Shown here: positions 27,081 through 35,762 of the stretch, in pieces
Layout of the letters: each line of letters begins with the position of its first letter
Numbering within the stretch: the first letter of the stretch is position 1
From: Cupriavidus sp. P-10
Lineage (GTDB): Bacteria; Pseudomonadota; Gammaproteobacteria; Burkholderiales; Burkholderiaceae
Assembly: GCF_003402535.2 (NCBI RefSeq)
Contig: NZ_AP025171.1
Location: 1,612,001 to 1,676,000, forward strand
Reading direction: 5' to 3'
DNA length: 64,000 nucleotides
Notes under the pieces: generated by a model
Database searches by the model: none
What the model was told of the DNA's origin: nothing
The model's input: the letters and a program-made list of their open reading frames with translations, nothing else
Made by a program: the position numbers and the translations under genes

Positions 27081-27992
27081 ATGAAAAGGCAATTCGATGA
27101 CCTCCAGCTCGGCAGCATCGAGCTGTTCTGCCTGGCCGCCGAGCTGGGCAGCTTTACCGCCGCCGCGGCCGCGGCCGGCGTGACACCGCCCGCCGTCAGC
27201 CGCACCGTGCAGCGGCTGGAAGAACGGCTGGGGGTACGCCTGTTCGTGCGCACCACGCGGCAGATCCGCCTGACGGATGAAGGACGGCTGTATTTCGAGC
27301 AAAGCCGCGGCGCGCTGGCGCAGCTGCTGGATGCGGAGCGGCAGGTCAGCGGCCAGCGCGCGGCACCCGCGGGCCGGCTGCGGATCAGCTTGCCGACGCC
27401 TTACGCGCACTATCGCGTGCTGCCGATCCTGCCGGCGTTCCGGGCGCAGTACCCGGAAGTCGAGGTCGACGTGCACATCAGCAACCGCAACGTCGACTTC
27501 GCCGATGACACCTATGACCTGTCGGTGCGCGGCCGCGCGCCGGACGATTCGAACCTGATCGCGCGCAAGCTGGAAGATGCCGAGCTGGTGGTGGTGGCAA
27601 CGCCCGCGTACCTGCAGCGCGCGGGCACGCCCAGGTCACTGGAAGACCTGCTCAGGCATGAGTGCATCCAGTTCGAACGCCCCAGCAGCGGCCGGCGCAT
27701 TCCCTGGACCTTCCGCGTCAATGGCGAAGACGTCGATATCGCCACCACCGGCGGCTATGCGGCGACCGAAGACATCCTCGGCGGAGCCACGCTGGTGCGC
27801 GCCGGCGCGGGCCTGTTCCAGACCTATCGCTTCGTCGTGGAACAGGATCTGCGCGACGGCACGCTGGTAGAAGTGCTGCAGGAATATGCCGGCAGTACGC
27901 GGCCGTTCGTGCTGCTTTACCCGTCGGCACGGCATGTCACGCGCCGCGTGCGGGTCTTTGTCGACTTCCTGGTCGAGAAATTTTCCGCGTAG
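27081..27992 (+). CDS. LysR-family regulator, divergent from SDR gene
   Basis: A 303-residue LysR regulator beginning MKRQFDDLQLGSIELFCLAA. HTH: FTAAAAAAGVTPPAVSRTVQ, RLEERLGVRLFVRTTRQIRL. Effector domain from ~95 (GRLRISLPTPYAHYRVLPIL); VDFADDTYDLSVRGRAPDDS is typical of the CrgA/DsdC-like subgroup. ATG at 27081 gives normal length; an in-frame ATG at 27030 would add 17 residues ahead of the HTH. Probably regulates the divergent SDR. Confidence 0.85.
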   Translation: MKRQFDDLQLGSIELFCLAAELGSFTAAAAAAGVTPPAVSRTVQRLEERLGVRLFVRTTRQIRLTDEGRLYFEQSRGALAQLLDAERQVSGQRAAPAGRLRISLPTPYAHYRVLPILPAFRAQYPEVEVDVHISNRNVDFADDTYDLSVRGRAPDDSNLIARKLEDAELVVVATPAYLQRAGTPRSLEDLLRHECIQFERPSSGRRIPWTFRVNGEDVDIATTGGYAATEDILGGATLVRAGAGLFQTYRFVVEQDLRDGTLVEVLQEYAGSTRPFVLLYPSARHVTRRVRVFVDFLVEKFSA

Positions 27993-28001
27993 AACCCGGA
28001 C

Positions 28002-28466
28002 TCAGGCAGGCCTGACCTGCGCAATGACCACGAGGATCACGGCCGCATTGGCGGGCTGCTGGAAGTGCGACGAAATGGTCCGCGCATGGCCGGCCTTGTC
28101 CCCCAGCACATCACGGAACAGGTCGGAAGCGCCGTCGAGGACCGCCGGCTGGTCGAACCAGCCCGGCGCACCGGCAATATGGCCGTCGACGCGGACAATG
28201 TGGTCCAGCCGCTCGAAGCCGCCCAGATAGGCGTCGATCTGCGCCAGCACATTGAGCGCCGCCAGTTCGGCGGCGCGCTTGCCCTGCTCCACTGTCAGGT
28301 CCTTGCCGAGCTGGCCTTGCCAGACCACCTTGCCATCCTGCAATGGCAACTGCCCGGAGATAAACAGCAGGTCTGCGGCCTGGCTGACGGCGGTATAGCT
28401 CCCCAGCGGCTGCGGGGGCTGCGGCAGCGCCAGGCCGCGCGCTGCGAGTCGTTCATGTACGGACAT
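28002..28466 (-). CDS. RidA (YjgF/YER057c/UK114) family protein
   Basis: A 154-residue RidA-like protein. Characteristic parts are YTAVSQAADLLFISGQLPLQ, AALNVLAQIDAYLGGFERLD and HIVRVDGHIAGAPGWFDQP. The end HARTISSHFQQPANAAVILV lies where RidA proper has the substrate Arg of its C-terminal motif; a conserved Arg is not clear, so imine deaminase activity is uncertain. GGAGCAAGA precedes the ATG. It converges on the LysR gene with a gap of only nine bases. Confidence 0.82.
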   Translation of the reverse strand: MSVHERLAARGLALPQPPQPLGSYTAVSQAADLLFISGQLPLQDGKVVWQGQLGKDLTVEQGKRAAELAALNVLAQIDAYLGGFERLDHIVRVDGHIAGAPGWFDQPAVLDGASDLFRDVLGDKAGHARTISSHFQQPANAAVILVVIAQVRPA

Positions 28467-28652
28467 TCTTGCTCCAATCGGATCAGGTGTGCTCGCAACG
28501 GGCGGGTGCGCCGTGCGCGTTGGCCGAGCCGGCGGGACGGCACAGTTTGACCGCCGCCGCCGGCCTGTCGTGGCCACTTTAGGTGCGCCAAGCGCGTGAA
28601 TACAGGCACCGGCAGGAACAGGAAAAGAAACGGCGGGGAACAAATCCCTCGC

Positions 28653-28666
28653 TTAAGCGCGCTTAA
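28653..28666. promoter_or_regulatory. 14-bp perfect palindrome in RidA-IclR intergenic region
   Basis: TTAAGCGCGCTTAA. It lies 187 bases from the RidA start and 114 bases before the IclR-1 start, in a 313-base gene-free region that otherwise holds the IclR-1 promoter. Confidence 0.4.
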
Positions 28667-28707
28667 TACAACCCGTCGTACTTATCTCCACCCCCTCGAA
28701 ATATCGC

Positions 28708-28736
28708 TTGCACGGCCCTCCGACGGCACGTACATT
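28708..28736 (+). promoter_or_regulatory. Sigma-70-type promoter of IclR-1
   Basis: TTGCAC (28708-28713), 17-base spacer, TACATT (28731-28736). The dyad at 28748-28763 lies just downstream, over the expected transcription start. Confidence 0.6.
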
Positions 28737-28747
28737 ATTTCCATATA

Positions 28748-28763
28748 TCGTAATTTATTACGA
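28748..28763. promoter_or_regulatory. Putative IclR-1 operator
   Basis: TCGTAA-TTTA-TTACGA, perfect 6-base arms, placed directly after the promoter -10 box and 16 bases before the GTG start. This position fits autorepression. Confidence 0.6.
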
Positions 28764-28779
28764 CATCTCGGAGATAAAA

Positions 28780-29520
28780 GTGCCTGTCAATATACCCGCC
28801 GCGAGCCGCGCCATGGCCGTGTTCGAGGTCTTCGCCCGCGAACAGCGCGACCTGTCCAACTCCGAGATCGCGAAACTGCTGGCAGTCGCCGACAGCAGCT
28901 GCTCCGACCTGCTGCATACCCTGCAATCGCTTGGCTACCTGATGCGCACCACGCGCACGCGGCGGTTCTATCCCACTGGCCGCCTGCTCGAGACTGCGCG
29001 GCAGATCGCCGAAAACGACCCGCTGAGCCGGATTGCGCGGGAAGCCGTGCGCCGCCTCGCCGAGGCCACCAACGAAAGCGCCTTCTTCGGCTTGCTGGAG
29101 CCACAGGCCGTGCGCGTCGCCGCGGTGGCGCAGAGCCGCCAGCCACTGCGCTACATCCTCGACGTCGGCGAGCGCGTCGCGCTGCATGCCTCTGCCCTGG
29201 GCAAGGCCATGCTGGGCCTGCTGCCGGAGGACGAGGCCCGGTCGCGGCTGGACACCATCAAGCGGACGGCGGTCACACCGAACACGGTGGTGGCGCTGGA
29301 CCAGCTGATGACGCAGCTTGCCCGGTGCCGAGAACAAGGCTGGTACGAAGCCATCGATGAAGGCACGGCCGGTGTAACGGCGCTTGCGGTCTCGGCGCGC
29401 CTGGGCGAGCGGCCGGTAGCCATCTCCGTGGCCGGCCCAACGGAGCGCATCGAACGGCAACGCGACTTCTATCTTGCGGCCCTGCGCGAAGTGCGCGACG
29501 CACTGTTGGCCGACCACTGA
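28780..29520 (+). CDS. IclR-family regulator 1
   Basis: A 246-residue IclR-type regulator. The winged HTH is at residues ~8-60 (RAMAVFEVFAREQRDLSNSE, IAKLLAVADSSCSDLLHTLQ); the effector domain covers ~75-246, including LHASALGKAMLGLLPEDEAR. The GTG at 28780 is chosen because GGAGAT lies seven bases before it. It sits 29 bases upstream of a five-gene catabolic operon on the same strand and is close kin (roughly 60% identical by eye) to the IclR at 35001 that follows that operon. Probable local regulator responding to an acid or CoA-thioester intermediate. Confidence 0.85.
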   Translation: MPVNIPAASRAMAVFEVFAREQRDLSNSEIAKLLAVADSSCSDLLHTLQSLGYLMRTTRTRRFYPTGRLLETARQIAENDPLSRIAREAVRRLAEATNESAFFGLLEPQAVRVAAVAQSRQPLRYILDVGERVALHASALGKAMLGLLPEDEARSRLDTIKRTAVTPNTVVALDQLMTQLARCREQGWYEAIDEGTAGVTALAVSARLGERPVAISVAGPTERIERQRDFYLAALREVRDALLADH

Positions 29521-29549
29521 ACCTGCGCAATTCCAACGAAGGAGGAGAA

Positions 29550-30299
29550 ATGGATCTTGGACTGAATGGCCGCGTGGCGGTCGTCACCGGCTCGGCCCGC
29601 GGCATCGGCGCGGAAACCGCCCGCATGCTGGCACAAGAAGGCATGGCCGTGGTCATCACCGACCTGGACCTCGACGCCGCGCGCGAAACCGCCAGCGGCA
29701 TCGGGCGCGACGGCGGCAAGGCAATCGCCGTGCAGTGCGATGTGCGCATGGAAGACCAGGTGCGAAACATGGTCGGCGCCGGCAAGGAAGCGTTCGGCAG
29801 CATCGACGTGCTGGTCAACAACGCCGGCCTGGTCAAGGACCGCACCATCCTCAAGATGGACGAGTCCGACTGGGACCTGGTGCTGGACGTGACGCTCAAG
29901 GGCGCCTTCCACACCTGCCGCGCCGCGCTGCCCTTCATGCACGAGAAAGGCTGGGGCCGGATCATCAATATCAGCTCGCGCGCGCTGTTCGGCAACCCCG
30001 GCCAGGCCAACTACTCCACCGCCAAGGCCGGCATCGTCGGCTTTACCCGCGCGCTGTCGCTGGAGCAGGCGCGCAAGGGCGTGACGGTCAATGCCATCGC
30101 GCCCGGCTATATCGAGACCGAGTACATCAAGAGCCTGCCCAACTACGACACCATCCTGGCCAACGTGATGGCCAGGAACGCCGTGACGTTCCCCGGCGAA
30201 ACCAGCGATATCGCCGGCGCCGTGGCCTTCATGGCGTCCGAACATGCCCGCTACATCACGGGCACCACCCTGTTCGTCACCGGAGGCCGCTATGGTTGA
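29550..30299 (+). CDS. SDR-family 3-oxoacyl reductase / hydroxyacyl-CoA dehydrogenase-like protein
   Basis: A 249-residue FabG-like SDR. TGSARGIG is at residues 13-20, NNAG at 90-93, the catalytic Ser in NISSRALFG near 142 and Tyr155/Lys159 in YSTAK, so the active site is complete. AAGGAGGAGAA precedes the ATG. The stop overlaps the next gene start by eight bases. In this operon it most likely oxidises a beta-hydroxyacyl-CoA produced by the MaoC hydratase, or an alcohol group of the substrate. Confidence 0.86.
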   Translation: MDLGLNGRVAVVTGSARGIGAETARMLAQEGMAVVITDLDLDAARETASGIGRDGGKAIAVQCDVRMEDQVRNMVGAGKEAFGSIDVLVNNAGLVKDRTILKMDESDWDLVLDVTLKGAFHTCRAALPFMHEKGWGRIINISSRALFGNPGQANYSTAKAGIVGFTRALSLEQARKGVTVNAIAPGYIETEYIKSLPNYDTILANVMARNAVTFPGETSDIAGAVAFMASEHARYITGTTLFVTGGRYG

Positions 30300-31455
30300 T
30301 CCCAATGTCGACGTCGATGGCCTGGATGCCAGCCAGCAACTGCTGCGCGACAACATTCGTCGCTACCTGAAGGAAAACATCGCCCCGCGCATCGACCAGG
30401 CCGAGCAGGACAAGCAGTTCCCGCACGAGCTGCTGACAGGCCTCGCCGACTTTGGCTACTTCGGCGGCCACCTGCCTGAAGCCGACGGCGGGCTGGGCCT
30501 GGACTACCTGACCTGGGCGGTGATGATGGAAGAGGCAGGCTATTGCTGGTTGTCGCTGCGCATCCTGCTCAACGGGCTGAATATCGTCTCGGGCATCATC
30601 AATGCCTATGGCACCGAGCAGCAGAAGGATCGCTTCATGCGTCCGCTGCTGCGCAACGAGCGCAAGACCTTCGTGTCGATCTCCGAGCCGGACGTGGGCT
30701 CCAACGTGGCCGAGATCAAGACCCGCGCCGACAAGCGCGGCGACCGCTACGTGCTCAACGGCAGCAAGCTGTGGATCACCAACGGCATGTTCGCCGACTT
30801 CGGCATCGTGGTGGCGCGCACCTTCAGCGAGACCTGCAACGGCGAGCTGTCGCTGTTCCTGGTGGAGCGCGACGTGACCCCGTACAGCGCCACGCCGGTG
30901 GAAACCATGTTCACCCGCAGCACCGGCACCGCGGCCTTCACCTTCGAGAACGCCGAGGTCCCGGCCGCCAACCTGCTGGGCAAGGAAGGCCAGGGCCTGC
31001 GCCAGATCCTGATCGGACTGAACTTCGGCCGCCTGAACGTTGCCATGGGGGCGGTGGGCGCGGCGCAATGCGCGCTGGACCTGTCGGTGGACTACGCGCT
31101 GCAGCGCAAGCAGTTCGGCCGCCCCATCGGTTCGTTCCAGCTGGTGCAGAAGCACATCGTCGACATGACCATGCGCACGCAGGCCGCACGCGCACTGGGT
31201 TACCGCGCGGCACGGTCGATGCAGAACGGCACGTCGCGCACGGAATGCTCGATCGCCAAGCTGTACGCCACCGAAGCCGCGTTCGAGGTGTCCAACCTCG
31301 CGCTGCAGGTGCACGGCGGCATGGGCTACGCCACCGGCTACCCGATCGAGCGCATCTTCCGCGACACGCGCGGCGGGATGATCCCCGAGGGCACCACCGA
31401 GATCCAGACGCTCATCATCGGCCGGGAAATCCTGGGCATCAGCGCACTGACCTGA
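30292..31455 (+). CDS. Acyl-CoA dehydrogenase
   Basis: A 387-residue FAD-dependent acyl-CoA dehydrogenase. FAD/substrate segments are visible: FVSISEPDVGSNVAEIKTRA, YVLNGSKLWITNGMFADFGI, RKQFGRPIGSFQLVQKHIVD, and the C-terminal LQVHGGMGYATGYPIERIFRD then GMIPEGTTEIQTLIIGREI. The glutamate in PEGTTEI is the usual catalytic base position. CGGAGG lies just before the ATG, which overlaps the SDR stop. Introduces the alpha,beta double bond for the following MaoC hydratase. Confidence 0.88.
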   Translation: MVDPNVDVDGLDASQQLLRDNIRRYLKENIAPRIDQAEQDKQFPHELLTGLADFGYFGGHLPEADGGLGLDYLTWAVMMEEAGYCWLSLRILLNGLNIVSGIINAYGTEQQKDRFMRPLLRNERKTFVSISEPDVGSNVAEIKTRADKRGDRYVLNGSKLWITNGMFADFGIVVARTFSETCNGELSLFLVERDVTPYSATPVETMFTRSTGTAAFTFENAEVPAANLLGKEGQGLRQILIGLNFGRLNVAMGAVGAAQCALDLSVDYALQRKQFGRPIGSFQLVQKHIVDMTMRTQAARALGYRAARSMQNGTSRTECSIAKLYATEAAFEVSNLALQVHGGMGYATGYPIERIFRDTRGGMIPEGTTEIQTLIIGREILGISALT

Positions 31456-31484
31456 TGCTCACAGACAATACGGAGACACTAGAC

Positions 31485-31985
31485 ATGACCCAACCCGCCA
31501 TCCTCGAACAAATCGCCAACACCACGCTCTACTGGGAAGACCTGGTGCCGGGCATGACGTACAGCACCTCGTCGCGCACCATCACTGAAGCCGACGTGGC
31601 CGCGTTCGCGGCACTGACCGGCGACTTCAACAAGGTGCACGTCGATGCCGAGTACGCCAAGGGCACGATCTTCGGCCAGCGCATTGCCCACGGCATGCTG
31701 GTGGCCGCCTTCATGGCCGGCCTGACTTCGCGCTCGATCCCCAACCAGTTCTTCGAAGGCTCGCTGTTCAGCGTGCTGGAGAACCGGCTCAAGTTCCCCA
31801 AGCCCACGTTTATCGGCGACACCATCCGCGTGGAAATCGAAGTGGTTGAGCAGAAGGCCACCAGCCGACCGGACCGCGGCATCATTGCCTTCCTGCGCAA
31901 GGGCATCAACCAGCGCGGCGAAGTGGTGGCCGAGATGGCAGCCACCTGCCTGTTCAAGCGCCGCCCGCAGGGAGAGGCGCAATGA
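31485..31985 (+). CDS. MaoC-like (R)-specific enoyl-CoA hydratase
   Basis: A 166-residue hot-dog-fold protein. The hydratase motif is FAALTGDFNKVHVDAEYAKG with the Asp and His pair, followed by GQRIAHGMLVAAFMAGL. CGGAGACACTAGAC precedes the chosen ATG; an in-frame ATG at 31455 overlaps the previous stop and would add ten residues. The stop overlaps the next gene by ATGA. Role inferred: hydration of the enoyl-CoA made by the adjacent dehydrogenase. Confidence 0.86.
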   Translation: MTQPAILEQIANTTLYWEDLVPGMTYSTSSRTITEADVAAFAALTGDFNKVHVDAEYAKGTIFGQRIAHGMLVAAFMAGLTSRSIPNQFFEGSLFSVLENRLKFPKPTFIGDTIRVEIEVVEQKATSRPDRGIIAFLRKGINQRGEVVAEMAATCLFKRRPQGEAQ

Positions 31986-34117
31986 GCAGCCATCCGACCT
32001 GGTTCAGCGACCTGTCGCGGCTGGTGAACCCGCGCTCCATCGTGCTGGTCGGCGCCTCCGAGAAGCCGGACAGCATCGGTGGCCGTACGCTGGAAAACCT
32101 GACCACCTTCTCCGAGTTCAAGGGCGACCTCTACCTGGTCAATCCCGGCCGCGCGGAGATCCACGGCAGGCCGTGCGTGGCCTCGGTCAATGACCTGAAG
32201 GAAGCGCCGGACCTCGCCATCCTGGCCGTGCGCGCCGACATGGTCCTCCAGACGCTGCGCGACTGTGGCAATCGCGGCATCAGGTTCGCCATCGTCTTCA
32301 CCTCCGGTTTCGGCGAAACCGGCGAGGACGGCCGCGCGGTGGAAGCCGGGATGCGCGAGATCGTGGCCAGCACCGGCATGCGCATCTACGGCCCGAACTG
32401 CCCGGGCCTGAACAACATGAATGCTCGGCTGGGCCTGACCTTCTCGCCGGCCTGGCGCATCGACCGCCGCGCCGGCCCGATCGGCGTGGCCACGCAGGGC
32501 GGCGGCCTGGGCCGCTCGTTCATCCAGGCGATGGACCGCGGCGTGGGCGTGGGGCTGTGGTGCTCCGGCGGCAATGAAGTAGACCTGGAGGTCAGCGACT
32601 ATATCCACTACATGGCCGACGCGCCGGACATCGAGGTGATCGTGACCACGCTGGAAGGCGTGCGCAACGGCCCGCGCTTCATGGCCGCCGCACTGCATGC
32701 GGCGCGGCGCGGCAAGCCCATCGTCGCCATCAAGGTCGGCAAGTCGGAATATGGCGCCAAGGCGGCGCAGTCGCACACCGCGGCGATCGCCGGCTCGGCG
32801 GAGATCAACAGCGCGGTGTTCAGCCAGCTCGGCATCATCGAGGTGGATGACATCGACGAGCTGATCGACGTAGCCTCGCTGCTGGCGCGGCGCAAGCCCA
32901 CCGGCAAGGAGCAGCTGGCTGTCTACAGCTTCTCCGGCGGCACCGCGGCGCTGGCCTCCGATATGGTCGGCCTGGCGGGACTGAAGCTGTCCGAATTCGC
33001 GCCCGCGACGATCGAGGCGCTGCGTAACGCCCTGCCCGGCTTTGCGGCATTCAGCAATCCGGTGGACGTGACCGCCGAGGTGCTGGTCAATACCGAAGTC
33101 AGCTATGCCACCCTGAAGGCCACCGCCGCCGACCCCAACACCGACCTGGTGCTGGTGCCGATCCCGGTGGAATACGGCAAGACCACGGCCATGCTGGCCG
33201 ACAGCATGGTGCGCGTGCAGTCGGAAGAGACCGGCACGCCGATCGTGCCGGTCTGGATGAGCGACCGCACCGGCGAAGGCCATCGCAAGATGATCGACGG
33301 CGGACTGATGCCGATGCGTGCTGTGGGCAACGCCGTGCTTGCCATCCAGCGTTTCATCGAGTACGGGCGCTGGAAATCCGGCTTCGAACGCGAATGGCAG
33401 CCACTGGCCAACGTGGCAGGCACCGAGGCCACTGCCAACCTGTCTGAAGCAAGGACCAAGGCGCTGCTTGAGAAAGCCGGCATTCCGACACCGCGAGGCG
33501 TGGTGGCGCGCTCACCCGCCGACGCCGCGCTGGCCTTCCGCAATGCCGGCAATGGCAAGGCGGTGATGAAGATCGTCAGCGCCGCGATCACTCACAAGAC
33601 CGACATCGGCGGCGTGCGGCTGGGCATCGCCTCCGGCGGCGACGCCATGGCAGCGTACGAGGAAATCCATGCCAACGGCGCCAAAGCCTGCGATCCGTCG
33701 CGGATCGAGGGCGTGCTGGTGGAACCGATGCTGCCCGCGCCGTTTGTCGAAGCGGTGGTCGGCATCCATCGCGATCCGGTGTTCGGCCACGTCTGCACCT
33801 TCGGCCTCGGCGGCGTCAGCATCGAGCTGTTCAAGGATGTCAGCCGGCGCCTGCTGCCGCTGACCCCGGCAGCCGCGCGCGAAATGGTCACGGAAACGCG
33901 CTGCTACGAGTTGCTCAAGGGCTATCGCGGCCAGCCGGCCTTCGACATCGATGCGCTGGCCGACATGCTGGTGAAGCTCTCGGATCTTGTCGCCAGGCAC
34001 GCGGACAGCATCGAAGAACTGGAAATCAACCCGCTCGCGGTACGTCCGCAAGGCGAGGGAGTGATCGCGCTCGACGCGGTTCTCTCGTATCAAGGCACGG
34101 AGCCTTCGGCATGGTAA
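31982..34117 (+). CDS. ADP(NDP)-forming acyl-CoA ligase, fused alpha-beta subunits
   Basis: A 711-residue enzyme of the ADP-forming acetyl-CoA synthetase / Pat-like superfamily. Residues ~15-140 are the CoA-binding Rossmann domain (NPRSIVLVGASEKPDSIGGR). The succinyl-CoA-ligase-like domains follow with the phospho-histidine motif QSHTAAIAGS (His265). An ATP-grasp domain lies at ~480-700 (EARTKALLEKAGIPTPRGVV; MLPAPFVEAVVGIHRDPVFG). Works reversibly between acyl-CoA plus ADP and acid plus ATP. It could activate the substrate or recover ATP from a product thioester. Overlaps both neighbours, so it is tightly coupled in the operon. Confidence 0.85.
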   Translation: MSSHPTWFSDLSRLVNPRSIVLVGASEKPDSIGGRTLENLTTFSEFKGDLYLVNPGRAEIHGRPCVASVNDLKEAPDLAILAVRADMVLQTLRDCGNRGIRFAIVFTSGFGETGEDGRAVEAGMREIVASTGMRIYGPNCPGLNNMNARLGLTFSPAWRIDRRAGPIGVATQGGGLGRSFIQAMDRGVGVGLWCSGGNEVDLEVSDYIHYMADAPDIEVIVTTLEGVRNGPRFMAAALHAARRGKPIVAIKVGKSEYGAKAAQSHTAAIAGSAEINSAVFSQLGIIEVDDIDELIDVASLLARRKPTGKEQLAVYSFSGGTAALASDMVGLAGLKLSEFAPATIEALRNALPGFAAFSNPVDVTAEVLVNTEVSYATLKATAADPNTDLVLVPIPVEYGKTTAMLADSMVRVQSEETGTPIVPVWMSDRTGEGHRKMIDGGLMPMRAVGNAVLAIQRFIEYGRWKSGFEREWQPLANVAGTEATANLSEARTKALLEKAGIPTPRGVVARSPADAALAFRNAGNGKAVMKIVSAAITHKTDIGGVRLGIASGGDAMAAYEEIHANGAKACDPSRIEGVLVEPMLPAPFVEAVVGIHRDPVFGHVCTFGLGGVSIELFKDVSRRLLPLTPAAAREMVTETRCYELLKGYRGQPAFDIDALADMLVKLSDLVARHADSIEELEINPLAVRPQGEGVIALDAVLSYQGTEPSAW

Positions 34118-34881
34118 AGACTGACATCGGCTACACCACCACCGACACCATCATGGTGCGTGGCCTGAACCTCTCGACCGAGATCATCGGCAAGTTCGAC
34201 TTTGTCGACATGATCTTCTTCACCACGCTGTCGCGCCTGCCGGCCCCGCGCGAGAAAGTCATGGTCAATGCGCTGCTGGTGACCACGGCCGACCATGGCA
34301 TCACGCCCAGCTCGCTGTCGGCGCGCCTCACCTACATCGGCGCGCCGGAAGCGTTGCAGGGCGCCGTGGCCACCGGGCTGCTGGGCGCGGGCAGCGTATT
34401 CCTCGGGCCCATGCAGAACGCGGCGGAAATGCTCAACGAAGGCGCCGCCGATCTGGCCGACGGCGCCACGGACGAACAAATCCTGGATGTAGTCCGCGCG
34501 CTGATCCGCCGCTACAAGGAGCGCCGCCAGCAGATCTTCGGCGTGGGCCACCCCATCCACGTCGACGGCGACCCGCGCGTGCCGGCGCTGCGCGCGCTGT
34601 CGCGCGAGCACGGCTACTACGGCCTGCACTGGCGGCTGATGGACGCCATCGTCGAGGTGCTGGTGAAGGAGCAGCACCGCAAGCTGCCGATGAACGTGGT
34701 GGGCGCCATCGGCGCGATCGTCGCGGCGATGGGGCTGGACCCGCTGATTGCGCGCGGCCTGGCGCTGGTAGGCCGCTCGGCCGGCCTGCTGGCCCATGTG
34801 CTGGAAGAGAAACAGCAACCAATGGCGCGCGAGGCATGGCAGCTGGTCCTGAAGGACGACCCGCGCAACGTGCTGCCCTGA
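34111..34881 (+). CDS. Citryl-CoA lyase / short citrate-synthase-family protein
   Basis: A 256-residue citrate synthase-fold protein, about half the length of citrate synthase. The conserved core is recognisable: VNALLVTTADHGITPSSLSA with the histidine equivalent to a citrate-synthase active-site His, GVGHPIHVDGDPRVPALRAL and MNVVGAIGAIVAAMGLDPL. Members cleave or form citryl-CoA-like compounds by (retro-)Claisen chemistry. It overlaps the ligase gene by seven bases and ends the operon. In this setting it probably cleaves a 3-hydroxy-3-carboxy-type acyl-CoA to a ketoacid plus acyl-CoA (inference); citrate itself is not implied by the neighbours. Confidence 0.75.
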   Translation: MVKTDIGYTTTDTIMVRGLNLSTEIIGKFDFVDMIFFTTLSRLPAPREKVMVNALLVTTADHGITPSSLSARLTYIGAPEALQGAVATGLLGAGSVFLGPMQNAAEMLNEGAADLADGATDEQILDVVRALIRRYKERRQQIFGVGHPIHVDGDPRVPALRALSREHGYYGLHWRLMDAIVEVLVKEQHRKLPMNVVGAIGAIVAAMGLDPLIARGLALVGRSAGLLAHVLEEKQQPMAREAWQLVLKDDPRNVLP

Positions 34882-34938
34882 CAGGCGCGACCCAGGCGGC
34901 GGGATATCGCGTGGGCGTGGCGTGATGGCGGGGCCGGC

Positions 34939-34967
34939 TTCCGGCAGACTACGAAATTTCGTATAGT
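34939..34967 (+). promoter_or_regulatory. Promoter of IclR-2 with operator palindrome in the spacer
   Basis: TATAGT (34962-34967) is a good -10, with a weak TTCCGG -35 at 34939-34944 and a 17-base spacer. The perfect palindrome TACGAAATTTCGTA (34950-34963) fills the spacer, so a bound dimer would block RNA polymerase; likely autoregulation by IclR-2. Confidence 0.55.
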
Positions 34968-35000
34968 ACTGTCGTTGACCGAATCCCCAACTGCCAACCC

Positions 35001-35741
35001 ATGCCTACCCTGATCCCCGCTGCCGGCCGCGCCATGGCCGTCTTCGAAGTCTTCGCCCGCGAGCGGCGCGAGCTGTCCAACTCCGACATGGCGCGCCTGC
35101 TGTCGCTGCCGGAGAGCAGCACCTCCGACCTGCTGCACACGCTCCAGTCGCTCGGCTACCTGGTGCGCACCACCCGCAGCCGGCGCTTCTATCCCACCGG
35201 GCGCCTGTTCGAGGTCGCGCGCCAGATCGCGGAGAACGACCCGCTCAGCACCGTCGCGCAGGAAGCCGTGGAACAGGTCGGCGAGAAGACCAACGAAAGC
35301 GTCTTTTTCGGCGTACTGGATACCGCCGCGGTCAAGGTCGTTGCCGCCCAGTCCAGCCGCCAGCCGCTGCGCTACATCATTGAAGTCGGCTCGCGCGCCG
35401 CGCTGCACGCCTCGGCGCTGGGCAAGGGCCTGCTGAGCCTGCTGCCGCCCGAGGAGGCGCGCGCTGCGCTGGGCCGTAGCCAGCTGCGCCAGATCACGGA
35501 GCACACCATTGTCGACGTCGACACGCTGATGGCGCAGATTGCCCGCGGCCACAAGCGCGGCTGGCACGAGGCGCGCGAAGAAGGCAGCGAGGGCGTCTAT
35601 GGCCTGGCGGTGACCGGCCTGCTCGGCGGACAACCCGCGGGCATCTCCCTCGCTGGCCCGGCGGATCGCATGAAGAGGAACCATGACGCCTACCTCGCCG
35701 CATTGATTGAAGTCCGCGATGCACTGATGGAGAAGGCATAG
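35001..35741 (+). CDS. IclR-family regulator 2 (paralogue of IclR-1)
   Basis: A 246-residue IclR regulator. HTH: AGRAMAVFEVFARERRELSN then SDMARLLSLPESSTSDLLHT; the effector domain contains LHASALGKGLLSLLPPEEAR. Nearly every block of IclR-1 recurs, including YLVRTTRSRRFYPTGRL and IAENDPLS, so the pair arose by duplication. It lies between the five-gene operon (119-base gap) and the crotonase - Bug - racemase operon (150-base gap that contains the 43-bp shared element). Likely regulator of the latter and perhaps of the operon at 40532-49023. Confidence 0.85.
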   Translation: MPTLIPAAGRAMAVFEVFARERRELSNSDMARLLSLPESSTSDLLHTLQSLGYLVRTTRSRRFYPTGRLFEVARQIAENDPLSTVAQEAVEQVGEKTNESVFFGVLDTAAVKVVAAQSSRQPLRYIIEVGSRAALHASALGKGLLSLLPPEEARAALGRSQLRQITEHTIVDVDTLMAQIARGHKRGWHEAREEGSEGVYGLAVTGLLGGQPAGISLAGPADRMKRNHDAYLAALIEVRDALMEKA

Positions 35742-35762
35742 CCGCGCGCCGGGTGCCAGGCG

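Noticed and set aside
31529..33283. 584-residue antisense frame over MaoC and the acyl-CoA ligase
   Set aside because: Covers two well-supported, overlapping sense genes and has no family features.
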